44,182 bases of DNA from Synergistaceae bacterium (GCA_031272145.1 JAISUL010000068.1:1-44182); one strand, 5' to 3'. Positions 31,651 through 40,100 are shown, counted from the first letter of the stretch. A program made the numbers and translations. The notes: generated by a model not told the origin, from the letters alone.

Positions 31651-33132
31651 TTATTTCCTCCACGTCGCAGGGTGGAGCAGGAAGAACATCGAGTAGAGCT
31701 CGAGACGCCCTGCTAGCATGCAGAAGGCCAAGACCCACTTTACTACGCCCGGCAGCCAGTCGTAGTTGTCCGTCGCGCCGAGGTTGCCAAGGCCTGGGCC
31801 GAGGTTCGACAGGCTGCTCAGCACCCCGAAGAACGCGGTCGGGATGTCCAGCTTCTCCCAGCCGACGGCGATGACCAGCAGGAACGCGCCTATCAGGACG
31901 GCGACGTAGAGCGTGAAGAACGCCAGCACCCCGGTCATAGCCCGCTCCGAGAGCACCTTGCCGTTCACCCTCGCCCTAAGGATCGCCCTTGGGTGAAACA
32001 TGTTTTTCACCTCGACGCCTATGCCGCGCCTCAGGACGAGAAGGCGCATCATCTTGAGCCCGCCCGCCGTTGAGCCAGCGCATCCGCCGGCCAAGGCCAG
32101 GAACAGCAGCATGCACTGGTTAAACTGCGGCCACTGGGCGTAGTCAGTGGACACGAAGCCAGTCGTGGTCATGAAGCTGGTCACCTGAAAAGCCGCGGCC
32201 CGCAGGGCGTCCCACGCGTCATGGCCGTGCAGGCTCAGGATCACCGTGAAGACTATTATCGCCACGGCTGTCACCCCGACGTAGAGGCGGAGCTCCTCGT
32301 CCCGCGAGACCTTGCGCCACGCCCCCGTCAGCAGCATGAAGTGCAGCGAGAAGTTCACGCCCGCCATGAACATGAACGCCGCGATGACCCACTCGATAAA
32401 CGGGCTGTGATAGGCGGCTATCGAGGCGTTTTTGTTGGAGTACCCGCCCGTGGCGACCGTGCTCATCGAGTGAGTGAGGGCATCGAATACGCTCATGCCG
32501 CCGAGCGTCAGCAGCAGCGTCTCGGCGACGGTAAGAGAGACGTAGACCTCTAGCAGGAACACGGCTGTCTGCCTCATGCGGGGGGCGATTTTTTCGGGCT
32601 TGGGGCCGGTGGTCTCGATCTTGTAGAGCTCCAGCCCTCCCACGCCGATGAACGGCAGCACGGCGAGGCTGAGCACGACGATGCCGATCCCTCCGAGCCA
32701 GTGCGTAAGGACGCGCCAGAGCAGTATGCTGCGCGGCAGAGTTTCGACGTTGGAGAAGACCGTCGCGCCAGTGGTGGAGAAACCCGACACGGACTCGAAG
32801 AACGAGTCGGTGAAGCCGCCCAAAGCGCCGCTAAGCAGAAAGGGCAGGGCACCGGTGACGGACGCGGCCACCCACGACCCGCCGACTATCGCGAAGGCCT
32901 CGCGCGCGCCGAGACCGTCGTACTCGTGTGAGAGGCGCGCATGTGGAGGGATGCGGCCGCCGCAGATAAAGTAGACGGAGCACGAGAAGCAGAGCCCCGC
33001 CGACATGGCGGCTGCGAAGGCACGGACGTCGCTTGACCCGTCGAGCCACGCCACGGCCAAGGGCAGAGCCATGCAGAGGGAGACAACGAACGAGACGAGG
33101 GCGAGCACCCTCGCCATAAGGAAAAAACGCAT
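31651..33132 (-). CDS. trkH: Trk-type K+ transporter membrane subunit
   Basis: TrkH forms the ion path for K+ uptake under control of TrkA. The 493-residue protein has about ten membrane helices and four selectivity-filter loops: [26 protein letters not shown] and [11 protein letters not shown]. The conserved [16 protein letters not shown] block follows the third loop. It would normally follow trkA directly; here a restriction-modification unit separates them. Its RBS, GGAGTAGCCC before the ATG, is supplied by the 7-bp repeat at the insertion edge. It converges on sua5 with 14 bases between the stops. Confidence 0.95.
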   Translation of the reverse strand: MRFFLMARVLALVSFVVSLCMALPLAVAWLDGSSDVRAFAAAMSAGLCFSCSVYFICGGRIPPHARLSHEYDGLGAREAFAIVGGSWVAASVTGALPFLLSGALGGFTDSFFESVSGFSTTGATVFSNVETLPRSILLWRVLTHWLGGIGIVVLSLAVLPFIGVGGLELYKIETTGPKPEKIAPRMRQTAVFLLEVYVSLTVAETLLLTLGGMSVFDALTHSMSTVATGGYSNKNASIAAYHSPFIEWVIAAFMFMAGVNFSLHFMLLTGAWRKVSRDEELRLYVGVTAVAIIVFTVILSLHGHDAWDALRAAAFQVTSFMTTTGFVSTDYAQWPQFNQCMLLFLALAGGCAGSTAGGLKMMRLLVLRRGIGVEVKNMFHPRAILRARVNGKVLSERAMTGVLAFFTLYVAVLIGAFLLVIAVGWEKLDIPTAFFGVLSSLSNLGPGLGNLGATDNYDWLPGVVKWVLAFCMLAGRLELYSMFFLLHPATWRK

Positions 33133-33135
33133 GGG

Positions 33136-33142
33136 CTACTCC
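33136..33142. repeat. 7-bp direct repeat CTACTCC, trkH side
   Basis: On the minus strand it reads GGAGTAG and forms the RBS of trkH, six bases before its ATG counting from GGAG. The second copy is at 34730-34736. Confidence 0.7.
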
Positions 33143-33145
33143 GAT

Positions 33146-33757
33146 TCAGGGCACAATGCCGACAAGCACTAGGGGAACGGCAGGTGTGCCCCTACCCTGC
33201 ATGAGCACGTTGTGAAGCTCGTTTTCGTAGTAGGCAATGCCTGATGACATTTTCGATGCCATTTCCTTCATGGGCATTATTTCAACACCAACATTAATTT
33301 CGTCCCTGAGATAAAAGGTCATGTGTTTTACGAAAATATCGTAAGCGATAAAAGCGTACTTGCCAAACTGAACCTCTACCGCAATCCCATTTTTGACGAA
33401 ATCCGTCTGTTTGTATGTAGCGTAGGGCATGGCACCGCCAGCCTCGATGTCATTCTTCTGCCTGTCGGCGTCAAGCAACATGGTCTTACGCGCCAGCGCG
33501 ACGTCAGCGGTGACGTAATAGTCCGTTCGCTTTTCCCTCCAGCCCAAAGAGTAAAACTGTTTTTTGAAGGCACCGTTGAGATCTACGGGGTTGTATAGCT
33601 TAATGCCTTCCATGCCCTTCTCCTTAGACACCTTGCTTTTGCATTTCCATGCGTCGACATCACTAATGACACCGACAATCTCCGTCCAAAGGTCGGCAAG
33701 ATGAACTTGCAGGTACTCTAGTCCGTTCAGATGCGAATATGTTGCTCGAATGTTCAT
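33146..33757 (-). CDS. Type II restriction endonuclease, BstYI-like (predicted RGATCY)
   Basis: A 203-residue endonuclease of the BamHI/BglII/BstYI fold group. The catalytic set is D119 (QTDFVK), E128 and Q130 (VEVQFGKYAF); the nine-residue D-to-E distance and the E-x-Q form are those of BglII. Length and blocks such as YSHLNGLEYLQVHL, YYVTADVALAR, VKHMTFYL and QGRGTPAVPLVLVGI agree with my memory of BstYI, which cuts R^GATCY. The recognition site is therefore a prediction from homology. The ATG at 33757 overlaps the methyltransferase stop as ATGA, so the nuclease is made only after the protective enzyme is read. Confidence 0.85.
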   Translation of the reverse strand: MNIRATYSHLNGLEYLQVHLADLWTEIVGVISDVDAWKCKSKVSKEKGMEGIKLYNPVDLNGAFKKQFYSLGWREKRTDYYVTADVALARKTMLLDADRQKNDIEAGGAMPYATYKQTDFVKNGIAVEVQFGKYAFIAYDIFVKHMTFYLRDEINVGVEIMPMKEMASKMSSGIAYYENELHNVLMQGRGTPAVPLVLVGIVP

Positions 33758-34716
33758 TGGACTACGTCCGCCTTTCTTTGGCATGGCATCCACTCGATTG
33801 GGAATTGCGCCGTCTTTTCCCACTGAGTGGGAACATGAATCGGACGCCCCATAGGGCGCGTAACCAAATTCCCCGACAAAAGACGGGAGAGGCGTTCACG
33901 TCCTATCTTCACGTATTCCTCGCATAGGTCAACGCCTATCGCACGTCTGCCGTGCCGAACAGCGGCGATGAGTGCGGAGGCCACCCCAGCGTATGGATCA
34001 AAAACTACATCGCCTTCGTTCGTCAAAGCCAATACGCACCGCTCGGCCAGCTCGACGGGGAACTGGCATGGATGCGAGGTCTTTTCAGGGTGGTTGGCCT
34101 TGACGTTTGGAATTTCCCACACGCCGCCTTCCCACTCATCTTTAAGCCATGAAACATCCCAAAAATCGGATGGGTTTTTACCCAAGGGATTGCCTGAAAG
34201 CTCTCCCTTCTTATCCCCCTTGTAGTGCCGCTTGCTCGGGTACTTTGATGGTACTCGGACGTCGTCCAGGTTGAACGTGTAATCGTCGGTCTTCGTAAAC
34301 CACAGGATCGTTTCATATCGGCCGGAGAACCTTTTGCTGGCGTGCAGCCCATGGCCGAAGTGCCACACAATGCGGTTGCGCAGTTTCAGCCCGAACTCCT
34401 TGAATATCTCGTAGTAGCATATATCCAAAGGCAAGACCTCTCCGTTGTGTACGTAATTGCCGACCTCCCAGCAAATGCTTCCGCGTTCGCTCAGGACGCG
34501 AACCAATTCTCCGATAAGAGGCTTCCGTTCGGCTATGTACGCGCTCATGGACAGGCGGCGTTCGTAAGATTTCCCCACGTTGTAAGGAGGAGACGTGACC
34601 ACGAGTTGCACAGAACCGTCGGACAAATTCTTTGTAAAATTTGTCGCGTCGTCATGCTCCAAGACAAACGGAACTTCGCTAAAATATCCGTTTCCTTTGC
34701 TGTCATATGCTGTCAT
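33754..34716 (-). CDS. Type II DNA methyltransferase, beta class (probably N4-cytosine)
   Basis: The 320-residue modification enzyme of the R-M pair. The order is motif IV first (VVTSPPYNVGKSYE), then the target-recognition region, then motif I (VFDPYAGVASALIAAVRHG) and the acidic GVDLCEEY, which defines the beta class. TSPPY is typical of N4-cytosine enzymes, in line with the m4C methylases of BamHI, BglII and BstYI systems; adenine methylation cannot be excluded. The ATG at 34716 has GGAGG and starts 13 bases after the trkA stop. A 10-bp tandem repeat covers the start codon. Confidence 0.88.
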   Translation of the reverse strand: MTAYDSKGNGYFSEVPFVLEHDDATNFTKNLSDGSVQLVVTSPPYNVGKSYERRLSMSAYIAERKPLIGELVRVLSERGSICWEVGNYVHNGEVLPLDICYYEIFKEFGLKLRNRIVWHFGHGLHASKRFSGRYETILWFTKTDDYTFNLDDVRVPSKYPSKRHYKGDKKGELSGNPLGKNPSDFWDVSWLKDEWEGGVWEIPNVKANHPEKTSHPCQFPVELAERCVLALTNEGDVVFDPYAGVASALIAAVRHGRRAIGVDLCEEYVKIGRERLSRLLSGNLVTRPMGRPIHVPTQWEKTAQFPIEWMPCQRKADVVQ

Positions 34717-34718
34717 AT
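34699..34718. repeat. 10-bp tandem repeat over the methyltransferase start
   Basis: GCTGTCATAT occurs twice in a row (34699-34708 and 34709-34718). On the minus strand this gives ATATGACAGC twice, with the start ATG in the first copy read. The second ATG is out of frame because the unit is ten bases. Confidence 0.8.
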
Positions 34719-34729
34719 CACTGCCTCCA

Positions 34730-34736
34730 CTACTCC
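34730..34736. repeat. 7-bp direct repeat CTACTCC, trkA side
   Basis: On the minus strand GGAGTAG contains the last Glu codon and the TAG stop of trkA. The other copy is at 33136-33142. Confidence 0.7.
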
Positions 34737-36235
34737 CACCCGCCAGCGTACTCCCCCAGCTGAGGCACGTCGGCACCCTTGTCTTGGCTGGGCAAGTTCT
34801 CCGAGCCGTCGAAGAAAACCGCGGCGTCGGGCATCCTGTCGGTCGAGGCAAACAGGATCACGTGGTCTCCCGCCTCCAAGCACGTCCTGCCGCCTGGCAC
34901 GAAAACCCGCGCCTCTTCCTTCCCCTTTCCCCCGCCTTTATGTTCGTTACGGCTCACAAGGGCAAGCAGCACGCCCTTCGGTATGTCCATCTCCATCAGG
35001 GGGATACCAAGCAGCCTGTGGCCCTCAGGCATCACCACCTCTAGCATCTCGGCGTCGATCTTTTCTATTATGGAAAGGGCGCGCGAGTGCGCAGGGTACC
35101 TTATGTACCTCAGGATCACGGACGCTAGGGCCTCGTTTGGGTCGACCACTGAATCTATCGGGATGCGCTCAGGCATGTTGAGGTACATGCGGCGGCGCAC
35201 GACGGCTATGCACTTTCTGGCGCCCATCGACTTGGCTATGGCGCAGTATATGAGGTTCACCTCGTCGGACTCGGTTGCGCAGACGTACCCGTCCGCCGAG
35301 TCCACACCCTCCTCCTTCAGCAGGTTTATGTCGGCGCCGTCCGCTGGCAGCACCAAGACGCGGGGCAGCTCCTCCGCTATCTTCTCGCACTTCTCCTTGT
35401 CATGGTCTATCAGGCGTATCTCAGCTTTGCGGTAGTGGTCCTCAAGAAGGCTCGCGACCTGAAAGCCAAGCTTTCCCCCTCCGACTATGAAGACCTTTTT
35501 CAGCGCCCGCGTCGCCCGAAGCTGGAATAGTTTTTCCAGCTTCCACGCCTGCTCCCGATGCGAGACCACGTAGCAAAGGTCTCCTTCCTTGAGCACAGTG
35601 GAGCCGTCGGGGACGATGGAGAACAAGCTCTTCGAGTTGTCGCTTCCCCCAGGGGAACTGGCTCCCCCCCGCTCGATGTACACGACTATGGCTATGAGGT
35701 CTGGGTCGCGGGCGCGCATATCCATCAGGGAGACGTCTATCAGGGGCGAACCGTGGGCGATGCGGAAGGCGTATATGGCGGCCTGGCCGTCCAGAAGCTC
35801 GGCCGTGCGCGTCGCAGTGCTGACCGAGAGCAGCTCCATTATCTCGCGTGCGACGGAGCGCTCCGGCGAGAACATCATGTCTATGCCAAGGTCGCGCGCC
35901 CATGACGGGGAGTCGGTGAACTCCAGACCCCGCGCGCGCGCCACGACGTGCTTGACGCCGGAGCGCTTGGCTATCCAGCAGGACAGGATGTTGACCTCGT
36001 CGCGGTCGGCGCACGCAACCAGGAAGTCCACGTCGCAGCCGTCCCTGACACCAGCCTCGTAGAGCACCTGCGGCCTCGCGCCGTTGCCGCGTATGAGCCT
36101 GACGTCGAGCTCGGACTCCACCCTGGCTGCCCGTTCCTCGTCCGGCTCGACGACGTTCACGTCATGGCCGTCCGCCGAGAGAGTGGACGCGATGTTGAAG
36201 CCGACCTCGCCGGCCCCGACGACTACGACCTTCAT
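34730..36235 (-). CDS. trkA: Trk K+ uptake regulatory subunit TrkA
   Basis: A 501-residue peripheral membrane protein that gates TrkH through NAD(H)/ATP binding. It has two tandem RCK units: Rossmann fold 1 (VVVVGAGEVGFNIASTL, residues 2-18) with its TrkA-C domain, and Rossmann fold 2 (VFIVGGGKLGFQVASLL, about 245) with a second TrkA-C domain to about 455. The Asp/Glu that binds the adenine ribose is seen in VVEPDEERA and RLIDHDKEK. The tail after about 460 is longer than usual and low in conservation (GSENLPSQDKGADVPQLGEY). Its stop codon lies in the island's edge repeat. It follows the WG-repeat gene after 34 bases. Confidence 0.95.
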   Translation of the reverse strand: MKVVVVGAGEVGFNIASTLSADGHDVNVVEPDEERAARVESELDVRLIRGNGARPQVLYEAGVRDGCDVDFLVACADRDEVNILSCWIAKRSGVKHVVARARGLEFTDSPSWARDLGIDMMFSPERSVAREIMELLSVSTATRTAELLDGQAAIYAFRIAHGSPLIDVSLMDMRARDPDLIAIVVYIERGGASSPGGSDNSKSLFSIVPDGSTVLKEGDLCYVVSHREQAWKLEKLFQLRATRALKKVFIVGGGKLGFQVASLLEDHYRKAEIRLIDHDKEKCEKIAEELPRVLVLPADGADINLLKEEGVDSADGYVCATESDEVNLIYCAIAKSMGARKCIAVVRRRMYLNMPERIPIDSVVDPNEALASVILRYIRYPAHSRALSIIEKIDAEMLEVVMPEGHRLLGIPLMEMDIPKGVLLALVSRNEHKGGGKGKEEARVFVPGGRTCLEAGDHVILFASTDRMPDAAVFFDGSENLPSQDKGADVPQLGEYAGGWE

Positions 36236-36269
36236 GCCGGCCTCACCATGTCTAAGAACATTGCGTACC

Positions 36270-37190
36270 TCACCGGGCTTTTATGTACCCCCACTTGCCG
36301 TCGCGGCTCACCGCGGCCAGCCCCTCGCTGAACGGCCTCGCCTCGTCGTAGAGCGGGAGCACAACCAGCGCGCCCCTCACGTCTATGTACCCCCACCGGG
36401 CGTCTGTCGCCACGGGAGCCAGACCCTCGCTGAACCGCCCCGCCGCGTGGAACCGCTTAGCCACCGCCGGCAAACCGTCGGGGCCGATGTAACTCCAGCC
36501 ATTGGCTTCCCGAATCACCGCCAGAGAGTTGTGAAACCTCCCGCCGAAGTCGTAAACCGGAGCTATGGCAAACCGCCCCGAGCGATCCATGTAGCCGACC
36601 TTCCCGTCGAACTCCACCGGCGCCAGGTCTTTACCTGCTCCTGATCCTGCTCCGAACTCCCAGGCCATGGCGAAGCGCGGGGTTATCAGGAGCCGGCCGT
36701 CCAAGTCGACGTAGCCCCATAATCCGTCGCGCTTGACAGGCGCAAGGCCGCCGGAAAAGTCGCCCGCGCCGTCGTAGACCGGCAGAATGGAGAAATTCCC
36801 GTCGTGCCCGATGAAACCCCACTTGCCCTTGCTCTGAACCGCGGCGACTCCCTCGGAAAACCCGCGCCCGCGCTCGAAGCGCTTGTCCCCGAAGGCTGGC
36901 TGCCCCTCCGCGTCGATGAAGACGTTCCCGACCAGCGCCAAGCCCTCCGAGAAGCACCCGGCCTCGGCAACGTCGAACGACAAAGGTATGGCCACGCGGC
37001 CCGACGCGTCGATGTAGCCCCACTTGCCCTTCAGCTTCACAGCCGCCACTCCGTCGCTGAACTCCCGCGCGTCCTCGTATCTAAATGGCACAACCTGCAC
37101 TGCTACTGACTCCGCCGCCGAACAAGAGGCGGCAATCAACAGGAAAACCATCACGAACGCGAAACACCTTGGGAAATTCGTTCCTCTCAA
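36270..37190 (-). CDS. Exported WG-repeat protein
   Basis: A 306-residue protein with an N-terminal signal peptide (FVMVFLLIAASCSAAES) and about seven WG repeats of roughly 38-40 residues, with cores such as GKWGYIDASGRVAIPL, GKWGFIGHDGN, GLWGYVDLDGR and RWGYIDVRGA. Each repeat also has an F-S-E-G-L-A-x-V block. WG repeats form beta-propeller-like or solenoid surfaces, usually for binding; no catalytic motif is visible. The TTG start at 37190 directly follows the ugd stop; a Cys near the cleavage site is not in a good lipobox. A small GAGSGAG insertion breaks repeat five. Confidence 0.85.
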   Translation of the reverse strand: MRGTNFPRCFAFVMVFLLIAASCSAAESVAVQVVPFRYEDAREFSDGVAAVKLKGKWGYIDASGRVAIPLSFDVAEAGCFSEGLALVGNVFIDAEGQPAFGDKRFERGRGFSEGVAAVQSKGKWGFIGHDGNFSILPVYDGAGDFSGGLAPVKRDGLWGYVDLDGRLLITPRFAMAWEFGAGSGAGKDLAPVEFDGKVGYMDRSGRFAIAPVYDFGGRFHNSLAVIREANGWSYIGPDGLPAVAKRFHAAGRFSEGLAPVATDARWGYIDVRGALVVLPLYDEARPFSEGLAAVSRDGKWGYIKAR

Positions 37191-38528
37191 TCACTGCACC
37201 TTCTTTACTGACCGGCCTATCGGCATGTGGTCGAAGCCAAGCCGCTCCATCTCAGCAGGGGAGTATATATTGCGCCCGTCGACTATGACGGGGGTTCGCA
37301 TTAGGCGCTTGACTCGGTCAAAGTCTGGCTGCCGGTAGACGTCCCACTCTGTCACGACCACGAGGGCGTCGGCGTCGGCCAGGGCGTCGTATGGGTCGGA
37401 GACGTAGACTAGGCCGTCATGCTGGCCGAGCGCGCTTCGCACCTCGTCAGCGGCGCGGGGGTCGTGGGCGCGCACATGCGCTCCGGCGTCCAGCAGGCGG
37501 CGAATCAGCGTCAGAGACGGAGCCTCGCGCACGTCGGAGGTCTTCGGCTTGAAGGCAAGCCCCCAAACAGCAGCGTTAAGCCCGTCCAGGCGTGTACCGA
37601 AACGCTCGGCCACCTTGCCGAAGAGCACCTCCTTCTGGCTCTCGTTCACCTCGTCGACCGCCGTCAGTATGCGGGCGTCGTAGCCGGCGGCGGCGGCGAA
37701 GTCCCTTATCGCCCGGACGTCCTTCGGGAAGCACGAGCCACCGTATCCGCATCCGGCGTAGAGAAACTTGCTCCCTATGCGCGTGTCCAGCGACATCGCC
37801 TGCCTGACGCACTCCACGTCGGCGCCGACCCGCTCGCATATGCTGGCCATCTCGTTCATAAAGGAAATCCGCGTCGCCAGCATCGCGTTCGAGGCGTACT
37901 TGGCCATTTCAGCCGAGCGTATGTCCATGAACAGCAGCCTCTGAGGCTCCGTGAACGAGTAAAGCTCGCCCATGCGCAGCGCCGCCTCCTGCGAGGCCGT
38001 GCCGATGACCACCCTGTCCGGCTCGACGAAGTCCCGCACAGCCGCGCCCTCGCGAAGAAACTCCGGGTTCGACGCGGTCTCGAACGCGCCCTCCTGCCCC
38101 CCCTCTTCGGCGATCCACTGCCTAACCCTCTCGTTCGTGCCGACCGGGACGGTGGATTTCACAACCACAAGAAGCTTCCTATTATAATCATTGTTTTTCA
38201 GAAACCGGCCTATCTCGCGCGACGCGGCCTCTATGTACGAGAGGTCAGCGCTGCCGTCGGGGGCGGAGGGGGTGCCGACCGTGATGAAGCACATGTCGGA
38301 GCCGTTGAGCGATGCGCGCGTGTCCGACGAGAACGACAGCCTGCCCTCAACGGCGTTCCTTTTCATCATGTCGGACAGGCCGGGCTCGTAGAACGGCACC
38401 TCGCCTCTCGTTAGGGCCTCGACCCTGCGCTGGTCGGAGTCGACGCAGACCACTGTGTTGCCGAAGCGCGCCAGGCACGTGCCGGTCACGAGGCCGACGT
38501 AGCCGGAGCCTATCACGGCCAGCTTCAT
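37191..38528 (-). CDS. ugd: UDP-glucose 6-dehydrogenase family enzyme
   Basis: A 445-residue NAD+-dependent nucleotide-sugar dehydrogenase that oxidises UDP-glucose to UDP-glucuronate for surface polysaccharides. The NAD fold is MKLAVIGSGYVGLVTG, the EPGL block binds the sugar, STVPVGT and NPEFLREG follow, and the catalytic Cys is in GCGYGGSCFPKD. The UDP-binding domain ends in VVDGRNIY. GDP-mannose or UDP-ManNAc dehydrogenases are close relatives, but the motif set fits Ugd. The ATG at 38528 overlaps the gltX stop (ATGA). Confidence 0.92.
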   Translation of the reverse strand: MKLAVIGSGYVGLVTGTCLARFGNTVVCVDSDQRRVEALTRGEVPFYEPGLSDMMKRNAVEGRLSFSSDTRASLNGSDMCFITVGTPSAPDGSADLSYIEAASREIGRFLKNNDYNRKLLVVVKSTVPVGTNERVRQWIAEEGGQEGAFETASNPEFLREGAAVRDFVEPDRVVIGTASQEAALRMGELYSFTEPQRLLFMDIRSAEMAKYASNAMLATRISFMNEMASICERVGADVECVRQAMSLDTRIGSKFLYAGCGYGGSCFPKDVRAIRDFAAAAGYDARILTAVDEVNESQKEVLFGKVAERFGTRLDGLNAAVWGLAFKPKTSDVREAPSLTLIRRLLDAGAHVRAHDPRAADEVRSALGQHDGLVYVSDPYDALADADALVVVTEWDVYRQPDFDRVKRLMRTPVIVDGRNIYSPAEMERLGFDHMPIGRSVKKVQ

Positions 38529-39928
38529 TTCGCCAGCCCCGGAAGGCCAGGAAGGCCAGGAAGGCCAGGAAGAAAATAGTTCAGCCTGCTGCGCACCTCG
38601 TCGCGGCCAAGGTGGGCGGCCACCTCGAATATGCCAGGGCTTACCCTCATGCCGGTCAGGGCGAAGCGCAGCGGCATCGCGTAGTCCTTCATCTTGCCGC
38701 CCTCCTTCTCGACCCACGAGCGCGCCTCCGCCTCCAGAGCGGAGTCAGTCCAGTCAGGCACGGCGAGCAGCGCCGACATGAAGCCCCGGAGCTTCTCCGA
38801 GTCCGGGATCGTGAGTTCCCCGGTGCTCAATCGGGCCTTGACCGGCTCGAATGACAGATAATAGTCCGAGAACTCGGCCAGCTCCTTCGCTGTCCGCCCG
38901 CGGCCCCCCATGAGGGTGAGGGCGTCGGCCAGCCACGCGTCGTCACGTTTTTGCCCGTCCCCGGCCGGCAGGCCCATCTCGCGCCAGAAGGGCTTGACCA
39001 TCTCTAGGCGAACCATCGGGTCGAGGCGCTTCAGGTGCTCCTGGTTGATGTAGTTGAGCTTGTCGAAGTCGAAGACCGCCGGCTTCCGCGTGACGTCCTT
39101 CAGGTCGAACGCCGCCGCAGCGGCAGCGCGGGTGAATATTTCAGTGTTTTCGCTGCCTTGCGAGGAGCCTGCTCCTCCTCCTGACCAGCCGAGCAGGGCC
39201 AGGAAGTTGAACATCGAGTCCGGCATGTAGCCCATGTCGCGGTACTCGTAGACGCTCGTCGCGCCGTGGCGCTTGCTGAGCTTCTTTTTGTCCTTGCCGA
39301 GGATCATAGGGAGGTGCGCGAAACGCGGCGGCGTCCAGCCGAAAGCACGGTATAGCAAGATCTGCTTCGGCGTGTTCGATATGTGGTCCTCGCCGCGGAT
39401 CACGTGGGTGACGTTCATGAGGCGGTCGTCTATGACCACGGCGTAGTTGTAGGTCGGCGTGCCGTCGCTCTTGATCATCACGATGTCCTTGAGGGAGTCG
39501 GCGGCGTTTCGCTCCTTCATCCCCTCGCTGGAGGCATCGATGTGCCCGTAGACCTCGTCGTCGAAGGACAGGTCAGAGTCGCGCGGGACGCGGAACAGCA
39601 CTGCCCCCCCGTCCCTGTATGCCACCCCCTCGGACAGGAGGCGCTCGGCGTGCTCGATATAGATGTCCGCCCGCTCGCTCTGGCGGTATGGGCCGAACGC
39701 GCCCCCGACGTCGGGCCCCTCGTCCCAGTCGAGGCCGAGCCACCTGAGGCCGGACATTATCGTCTCCTCGTACTCCTTGGTCGAGCGCTCCCTGTCGGTG
39801 TCCTCGATCCGCAGCACGAACTTCCCTCCGTCGTGCCGCGCCTTGAGCCAGTTGAACAGGGCAGTGTGGCCGCCGCCGATGTGAAGGGCGCCGGTCGGGC
39901 TCGGGGCAAATCTCACGCGAGTTTCCAT
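38525..39928 (-). CDS. gltX: Glutamyl-tRNA synthetase
   Basis: A 467-residue class I synthetase that charges tRNA-Glu (and often tRNA-Gln) with glutamate. The ATP-site HIGH-type motif is in FAPSPTGALHIGGGH, the KMSKS-type motif is KKLSKRHGA, and the block VIRGEDHISNTPKQI is typical. The anticodon-binding domain fills the last third. The C-terminus ends in LPG repeats from a 9-bp DNA repeat. A short Ser/Gly insert (GGGAGSSQGSE) lies after the catalytic domain. The ATG at 39928 has AAAGGA upstream. Confidence 0.96.
   Translation of the reverse strand: METRVRFAPSPTGALHIGGGHTALFNWLKARHDGGKFVLRIEDTDRERSTKEYEETIMSGLRWLGLDWDEGPDVGGAFGPYRQSERADIYIEHAERLLSEGVAYRDGGAVLFRVPRDSDLSFDDEVYGHIDASSEGMKERNAADSLKDIVMIKSDGTPTYNYAVVIDDRLMNVTHVIRGEDHISNTPKQILLYRAFGWTPPRFAHLPMILGKDKKKLSKRHGATSVYEYRDMGYMPDSMFNFLALLGWSGGGAGSSQGSENTEIFTRAAAAAAFDLKDVTRKPAVFDFDKLNYINQEHLKRLDPMVRLEMVKPFWREMGLPAGDGQKRDDAWLADALTLMGGRGRTAKELAEFSDYYLSFEPVKARLSTGELTIPDSEKLRGFMSALLAVPDWTDSALEAEARSWVEKEGGKMKDYAMPLRFALTGMRVSPGIFEVAAHLGRDEVRSRLNYFLPGLPGLPGLPGLAK
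38541..38572. repeat. 9-bp tandem repeat at the 3' end of gltX
   Basis: GGAAGGCCA occurs three times from 38541 to 38567, and a partial fourth copy (GGAAG) follows. On the minus strand it encodes repeated L-P-G at the C-terminus of gltX and lies just upstream of the ugd start. The 9-base unit keeps the frame. Confidence 0.85.
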
Positions 39929-39951
39929 GTCTGTGTCATATCCTTTCAAGA

Positions 39952-39982
39952 GGTCTCAGACCCCTTAGGGGTTTTAGACCCC
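39952..39982 (-). repeat. REP-like palindromic repeat, copy 2
   Basis: On the minus strand GGGGTCTAA (39982-39974), AACCCCTAA and GGGGTCTGAGACC (39964-39952) repeat the blocks found at 111-151. This copy lies in the leader of gltX, just before its RBS, and could also fold into a hairpin through GGGGTC/CCCC pairs. Confidence 0.55.
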
Positions 39983-39991
39983 TGCGTGAAA

Positions 39992-40019
39992 ATCATACAA
40001 AATTTTGTGCGAAATTCAA
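39992..40019 (-). promoter_or_regulatory. Likely gltX promoter with palindromic operator in the spacer
   Basis: On the minus strand TTGAAT (40019-40014) and TATGAT (39997-39992) are 16 bases apart. The perfect 12-bp palindrome ACAAAATTTTGT (39997-40008) lies in the spacer and touches the -10 box, a position where a bound repressor would block RNA polymerase. No regulator gene is adjacent. Confidence 0.5.
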
Positions 40020-40100
40020 GGGGGTTTCATATTGCGTATTTCGTCAGGCTGTGTTAAACTGAGCTCCCGGCTTGTGCGTCACTCCGGATATACGTGGCGC

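Larger units (their letters stand above)
33136..34736. mobile_element. Two-gene restriction-modification island inserted between trkA and trkH
   Basis: CTACTCC occurs at 33136-33142 and 34730-34736 and bounds an insert of about 1.6 kb that holds only a methyltransferase and an endonuclease. Removing one repeat and everything between joins the trkA stop TAG to CCCATG of trkH, with GGGAG as RBS, a normal coupled junction. The interior is visibly richer in A and T than the flanking genes. There is no transposase or integrase, so the way it entered is unknown; the repeat could be a target-site duplication or microhomology. Confidence 0.75.

Noticed and set aside
33136-34736. Depletion of RGATCY sites as support for the R-M specificity
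   Set aside because: AGATCT (26206-26211) and GGATCC (23585-23590) both occur in the window, and I could not do a proper count, so no claim is made.
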